From Ettlia oleoabundans (taxonomy: Eukaryota > Chlorophyta > Chlorophyceae > Chlamydomonadales): 34,379 bases of DNA. Below, in pieces: positions 33,501 through 34,379 of the stretch. The DNA lies in contig JAAMXP010000141.1 of the NCBI GenBank assembly GCA_019693395.1, positions 5,093-39,471 of the forward strand. Direction: 5' to 3'. Within the stretch, counting starts at the first letter, position 1; every line of letters starts with the position of its first letter. Under the pieces are notes generated by a model. That model saw only the letters and a list, made by a program, of their open reading frames with translations, made no database searches and was not told the DNA's origin. Position numbers and translations under genes: made by a program.

Positions 33501-34379
33501 TGGATTACAAAAGGGTGCCGACGGCAGTGTTAGCAGATTTATTGAACAAGTGATGGTCACAGCTACCTGCCCCCTAAGTCTTCCCGTTGGCGTGGCAGCT
33601 GCTATCTCGCTGTCCTGCATCCAACCTCCGATCTTCTTGGCCCCACCATGTCTGCGGCTGCAGGTAGACCAGGTGACCCAGGCGCTGATTGAGAAGCAGG
33701 CGCAGCGCAGCCACCTCGAGCGGCGCGTGGCGGAGCTAGAGCAGGCAAGTTTGACAGGACCTGCATGCCATGCCTTGGCTGGTCCTGTCAGCCTGGTGTT
33801 GAACTCACCTACAGTCTGGCAGCCCCATGTGGTTGCGATTGACACGCGCTGGGGTCCTCTGCAGACCTCCGCATTCCGACTGTGCTCGCCCTCTGATCTC
33901 GCTCTGCCCTCCCTTCCCATGCTGCCCTGCTTCGTCTGTTGCCTGCAGGACGTGTCCAGCCTGGGCATGCTGGCTGAGAAGCTGGAGGACGACAAGGCGG
34001 TGCTGGAGGAGCAGCTGGCGGAGGCAAGGGAGGCGCAGGTATGCATGGGTAGTAGTCACTTATTTGTTTGAACCTATATGTGCGTTTATGCAAGCAGGAG
34101 TATGGTGAACTGCACGCTTACACTGTCGGCCTGGCGACACAAGCGCTAGGAATAACAGCAGATGCTGCGCTGCATCTCTCACTCACACCGTCCCAGTCGC
34201 GCATGCTGTGTGGTGTCGTGCTCTGCAGGCTGAGCTGTGTCTTGCCAGTCAGCAGTACATTGCCGCCGACTCCGCCATCAAGAGCATCCAGGCTTCAGAG
34301 GAAACGGAGCTGGCTAGTGGGGGGCAACAGGTGGGTGGATGGGTGATGGGGGCGGGCGGCCGGGTGAGGATCTGTGTAT
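30504..34379 (+). CDS. Long coiled-coil protein with two transmembrane segments (3' end outside window)
   Basis: Exons 30504-30610, 30832-32647, 32841-33083, 33268-33372, 33664-33744, 33949-34038 and 34229-34330, and onward beyond the window; all phases agree (848 codons visible). The N-terminus is short (MAVVLEFKPGVVSG). A first hydrophobic segment (PVVTAVLLVLLTAGGFAG) lies near residue 65. About 330 residues of Ala/Gln/Glu-rich heptad coiled coil follow, then a second membrane helix (VATMGVAAAAILLVCTAFTA) near residue 430, then more coiled coil in exon 2 and exons 3-7. If both helices span the membrane, the first coil faces the opposite side from the termini. No catalytic motif is seen. It could be a tether, scaffold or golgin/kinectin-like protein; coiled coils recruit weakly similar hits, so the family is left open. 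The intron after 33744 starts with GC (CAG, then GCAAGT). Confidence 0.75.

Overview
The window is nuclear DNA of a photosynthetic eukaryote, most likely a green alga (chlorophyte, perhaps a trebouxiophyte). The reasons are GC-rich coding sequence, many short introns of about 100-500 nt with strong CAG acceptors, CAG-repeat polyglutamine and polyalanine tracts, and plant-type genes: an ALDH22-type aldehyde dehydrogenase, an asparaginyl-tRNA synthetase with the plant-type internal insert, and a plant-type PAM18. The lineage is inferred from gene families and base composition, not from a marker gene. Gene models were assembled by hand from splice sites, and in every complete model the exon lengths add up in frame.

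Layout from left to right. (1) 1-5865, minus: asparaginyl-tRNA synthetase, 16 exons visible, 3' end outside the window. Two adjacent introns carry related structured RNAs that look like H/ACA snoRNAs. (2) 6101-11180, plus: a FANCA homologue of 1330 codons, divergent from the synthetase. (3) 11484-13234, minus: a secreted eight-cysteine (lipid-transfer-like) protein with a C-terminal membrane anchor, convergent with FANCA. A truncated, frameshifted copy lies at 13735-14429. (4) 14841-15419, plus: the N-terminal part of a ParA/MinD-like ATPase. (5) 16154-21091, minus: ALDH22, 14 exons. (6) 21289-22128, plus: an AT-hook protein, divergent from ALDH22. (7) 22928-23574, minus: a twin-CX9C protein (CMC1-like), divergent from PAM18/TIM14 at 23976-24405, plus. 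(8) 24887-26278, minus: cornichon, divergent from an unrecognised four-helix membrane protein at 26663-28236, plus. (9) 28719-29325: a 51-bp minisatellite. (10) 30504 to the window end, plus: a coiled-coil protein with two membrane segments, 3' end outside.

The genes are mostly unrelated housekeeping genes, but the organisation is patterned. There are four divergent pairs with 200-400 bp between start codons. One of them pairs two mitochondrial intermembrane-space/import factors, and another pairs two membrane proteins, one of them a secretory-pathway cargo receptor. Three introns use GC-AG instead of GT-AG splice sites.

The observations most worth following up are the paired intronic H/ACA-like RNAs with compensatory base changes, the membrane-anchored lipid-transfer-like protein in an apparent alga with its broken duplicate, the nearly full-length FANCA, and the ParA-like fragment.
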